This document shows positions 61,759-64,000 of a stretch of DNA of 64,000 nucleotides, in pieces. Positions within the stretch are counted from its first letter, which is position 1. Each line of letters opens with the position of its first letter. The notes below the pieces were generated by a model. The model was not told the origin of the DNA and searched no databases. It was given only the letters and a program-made list of their open reading frames with translations. The DNA comes from Bacillota bacterium (lineage in GTDB: Bacteria > Bacillota > Clostridia > Peptostreptococcales > Anaerovoracaceae): positions 39,995 through 103,994 of the forward strand of contig JAEDDI010000002.1 in assembly GCA_016293805.1 (NCBI GenBank). Reading direction: 5' to 3'. The position numbers were made by a program, and so were the translations under genes.

Positions 61759-61930
61759 TTGCAATCACCGCCATGGCAAGCAGTATTACTACCGCGGCAA
61801 GAATGCCCTTCATCATTCTGTAATGCGGTTTCTGTGTTGTTCTCGCCTTATGCGCAGCCCAGAAGTACATAACGCAGAATACCACTGCAAACACTACGAT
61901 ATATACCGGATTTGATAATATATAACTCAT
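61742..61930 (-). CDS. Small two-helix membrane protein
   Basis: The 62-residue protein has two membrane helices (NPVYIVVFAVVFCVMYFWAA and GILAAVVILLAMAVIANG) joined by a basic loop. It is unlikely to be random, because GAGGAATC precedes the ATG, and the start overlaps the thrC stop by 4 nt (ATGA). Function is unknown. Confidence 0.6.
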   Translation of the reverse strand: MSYILSNPVYIVVFAVVFCVMYFWAAHKARTTQKPHYRMMKGILAAVVILLAMAVIANGRAG

Positions 61931-63405
61931 TTCAACGATTCCTCTACTGCTTTCTTCATTTCACCGATTTCAATAACCCCTCTGTGCCTTATCTCTTTCC
62001 TGTCAAGGTCTCTGAGCCCTTCGGGAATTTCAACACCGGTCTTTTTGTTTACCGCTTCTATAAACTCAAAGCCGTTCATATCGCCTTCGATTCCTATTGC
62101 TTCTGCAACACTTGCCGCAAATTTATATGCACTTGCTGTCGAAGCTATTACAGCAGGAGTTTTATCTCCTGTTTTTTCTCTGTAATCCTCATATACCTTG
62201 TATGCGACAGCAGTATGTGTATCCATCAGATATCCGTTTTCGCTGTACATTCTGCCGATGGTTTTTTCAGTATCTTCAACACTGCAGCTTCCTCCGTAGA
62301 AACACTCCATTCCTTTTCTGATTTTATCAGATACCTCGTATTCTTTTCTGCTGTCAAGGCTTTCCATAAGTCCCTTTATCTCTTCTCCGTTTCTTCCGGA
62401 AAGATGGTAAAGAAGTCTTTCGAGGTTTGACGAAATAAGTATATCCATCGAAGGTGAATTTGTCAGATAGAAATCCCTGTCGGCTGAATATCTTCCTGTT
62501 TCAATGAAGTCTGTGAGAACTCTGTTCTCGTTTGATGCGCATATAAATCTGTTCACAGGAATACCCATTTCGGATGCATAGTATGCTGCAAGAATGTTTC
62601 CGAAGTTTCCTGTAGGAACAACAATATTAATCTTGTCGCCTGCAGAAACAGTGCCTTCCTCAATCATCCTGATATATGCATATACATAGTATGCAACCTG
62701 CGGGATGAGTCTTCCTATATTTATTGAATTTGCAGATGAAAGCTTACATCCGCATGATGCAAGTTCAGAAGCGAATTCATCATCGCCGAATATCTTCTTG
62801 ACTCCTGTCTGTGCATCATCAAAGTTTCCGTTTATTGCAAATACGTGGGTGTTTTTACCCTCCTGCGTAATCATCTGTCTTTCCTGAACCTGGCTGACAC
62901 CCCTGTTCGGGAAGAATACAACTATTTCCGTACCTTCAACATCTGCAAAACCGTCAAGTGCAGCTTTTCCGGTATCACCGGATGTTGCAGTCAGTATGCA
63001 CACCTTCTTGTCTTCATTTTCCTTCTTCATAGCTGTTGTAAGAAGGTATGGAAGTATTGAAAGCGCCATGTCCTTGAATGCAGCTGTCCTTCCGTGATAA
63101 AGTTCAAGAAACCATGCATCTCCTGCCCCTACCAGCGGAGCAATATCTTCAGCGGAGAAATTTCCGTCATATGCACCATCTACACAGTGCTGGAGTTCTT
63201 CTCCGGTATAGTCTGTAAAAAAAGCCCCGATTACTGCTTTTGCAATTTCCTTGTATGGTTTCCCTTTCATGTCTTCGGGTCTGAACGGAAGTGGAGGAAT
63301 GCTGTCGGGAACATAAAGTCCCCTGTCCTCTGCTATTCCCTGAATAACGGCCTGGGCAGCAGTGAGCCTCTTCTCACTTCCTCTAGTGCTCTGATAAGTA
63401 ATCAT
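61927..63405 (-). CDS. thrC: Threonine synthase
   Basis: ThrC converts phosphohomoserine to threonine with PLP. The 492-residue protein is of the longer bacterial and fungal type: STRGSEKRLTAAQAVIQGIA at the start, the PLP lysine in ELYHGRTAAFKDMALSILP, TATSGDTGKAALDGF and VPTGNFGNILAAYYASEMG. The ATG is 15 nt after the stop of the preceding 105-aa gene, with AAGGAG upstream. Confidence 0.96.
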   Translation of the reverse strand: MITYQSTRGSEKRLTAAQAVIQGIAEDRGLYVPDSIPPLPFRPEDMKGKPYKEIAKAVIGAFFTDYTGEELQHCVDGAYDGNFSAEDIAPLVGAGDAWFLELYHGRTAAFKDMALSILPYLLTTAMKKENEDKKVCILTATSGDTGKAALDGFADVEGTEIVVFFPNRGVSQVQERQMITQEGKNTHVFAINGNFDDAQTGVKKIFGDDEFASELASCGCKLSSANSINIGRLIPQVAYYVYAYIRMIEEGTVSAGDKINIVVPTGNFGNILAAYYASEMGIPVNRFICASNENRVLTDFIETGRYSADRDFYLTNSPSMDILISSNLERLLYHLSGRNGEEIKGLMESLDSRKEYEVSDKIRKGMECFYGGSCSVEDTEKTIGRMYSENGYLMDTHTAVAYKVYEDYREKTGDKTPAVIASTASAYKFAASVAEAIGIEGDMNGFEFIEAVNKKTGVEIPEGLRDLDRKEIRHRGVIEIGEMKKAVEESLK

Positions 63406-63420
63406 AATCCAGTCTCCTTG

Positions 63421-63738
63421 CTATTTATTTCTCTCATGCGGTTTGTAATAGATATAGTATTCAAACGCACTTTTTTCATATGAATCCGGGTCTGTAAATA
63501 TGGGATCTATCTTATGTTCATGAAGTTTCTGATTGATATATCCCATCAGATATTTATACTTGTGTGTGTTCATGTCGAACACTTTCTTCATTGTCTTCTC
63601 CTGAAATGTTCCTCTTCTCTCATATGAGTCAAGACATCTGAGTTCCTCCTCCAGTATGTTGAGAATCTCCATCGCCTCATCCTTTCCCATATCGCTGTTA
63701 TACATCATTTCAAGTATCTTTACTGAACCTTCACTCAT
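63421..63738 (-). CDS. Hypothetical 105-residue helical protein
   Basis: I do not recognise this family. The protein is charged and mostly helical, with a first half like SVKILEMMYNSDMGKDEAME and a second half rich in Lys and Tyr (THKYKYLMGYINQKLHEHKI). No membrane segment or known motif is seen. It lies between the cut peptidase-like gene and thrC, with AAAGGAGAAGG before the ATG, so it is real and co-transcribed. Confidence 0.6.
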   Translation of the reverse strand: MSEGSVKILEMMYNSDMGKDEAMEILNILEEELRCLDSYERRGTFQEKTMKKVFDMNTHKYKYLMGYINQKLHEHKIDPIFTDPDSYEKSAFEYYIYYKPHERNK

Positions 63739-63750
63739 TTTCCTTCTCCT

Positions 63751-64000
63751 TTATTTGGATATATACCAGTATGAATATGTATTTGAAATCTTGCTCTTCT
63801 GGTTTGCAGAAGGGCTGTACATGGTGCTCTGTGCTATCGCGGTCTTCCTTCCGTAAACAGGATCGACAACATAAAACACACCGTCGATGCAGTCAGTCAG
63901 AAGAGTAGCATGATATCTTCCTCCGTAGTTGCCATATATTACAACACCTTCCGGATGATTCTCAAGAAGCAGCCTTAGTTTCGCTGTCTTTTGCGCAACT
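63751..64000 (-). CDS. Partial C39/papain-like cysteine peptidase domain protein
   Basis: Only the last 83 codons are in the window. The visible sequence, NHPEGVVIYGNYGGRYHATLLTD then IDGVFYVVDPVYG (cited in parts), looks like the histidine and aspartate part of a C39-like or papain-like fold, where HPEGVVIY and HATLLTDxxDGVFYVxDP are common. The catalytic cysteine would lie upstream, outside the window. Substrate and location are unknown. Confidence 0.6.
   Translation of the reverse strand, partial: VAQKTAKLRLLLENHPEGVVIYGNYGGRYHATLLTDCIDGVFYVVDPVYGRKTAIAQSTMYSPSANQKSKISNTYSYWYISK

Overview
This window looks like a chromosomal segment of an anaerobic, Gram-positive, Clostridia-type Firmicute. 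The evidence is the gene order (DUF2232, gdpP, rplI, dnaB; scpA-scpB; rnmV-ksgA), strong AGGAGG ribosome-binding sites, T-boxes, glycine and tetrahydrofolate riboswitches, ferredoxin-dependent 2-oxoacid oxidoreductases, a flavodiiron oxygen/NO reductase and an LTA-synthase-like enzyme. A member of the Eubacteriales/Peptostreptococcales is likely, but I cannot name the genus. Most of the window is housekeeping DNA. No rRNA, tRNA or CRISPR array was seen.

Layout. 1-3.7 kb: minus-strand operon mtnA-scpA-scpB-DUF3592-DUF1847-mnmM (cut by the window edge). 3.7-8.6 kb: ion transporters, a glycine-riboswitch gene, plsC and a DUF2284 gene. 8.6-21.5 kb: a long minus-strand replication, cell-wall and ribosome-maturation run (DUF2232, gdpP, rplI, dnaB, a DnaD/DnaI-type fusion, an M23 peptidase, an FtsB-like protein, rnmV, ksgA, an LTA synthase). 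An intact IscB element with its omega/HEARO RNA is inserted exactly between rnmV and ksgA. 21.5-27.7 kb: a GntR-ABC transporter operon, then secA and a CorC-like protein. 27.7-30.8 kb: a methionine operon (metY-metA-yczE-like) behind a leader-peptide attenuator. 30.9-38.2 kb: one 2420-residue surface adhesin. 38.4-43.3 kb: ilvBNCD. 43.5-46.9 kb: a four-subunit 2-oxoacid:ferredoxin oxidoreductase behind a T-box. 47.2-50.3 kb: a TyrR-like regulator and two small genes. 50.4-52.4 kb: phenylacetate-CoA ligase plus an ACT protein behind a T-box. 52.5-57.3 kb: leuACDB behind a leucine leader peptide. 57.3-58.0 kb: folT behind a tetrahydrofolate riboswitch. 58-60.6 kb: a flavodiiron-rubredoxin-reductase fusion. 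60.7-64 kb: the thrC operon and a cut cysteine-peptidase-like gene.

The unifying theme of the right half is amino-acid supply controlled by RNA. Methionine genes appear to be read out by a ribosome stalling on Met codons, leucine genes by a Leu-rich leader, the oxidoreductase by a T-box whose specifier reads as Ile (AUC), and the aryl-CoA ligase by a T-box whose specifier reads as Phe (UUC). Together the last two suggest synthesis of Ile and Phe by reductive carboxylation of scavenged short-chain and aryl acids.

The most noteworthy items are the Met attenuator with fully mutually exclusive hairpins, the IscB/omega-RNA element that supplies the rnmV stop codon and separates ksgA from its upstream DNA, a DnaD protein carrying the DnaI zinc module but no AAA+ ATPase, a TyrR-like regulator whose AAA+ motor has lost the sigma-54 loop and arginine finger, and paired palindromes between ilvB and the oxidoreductase operon.
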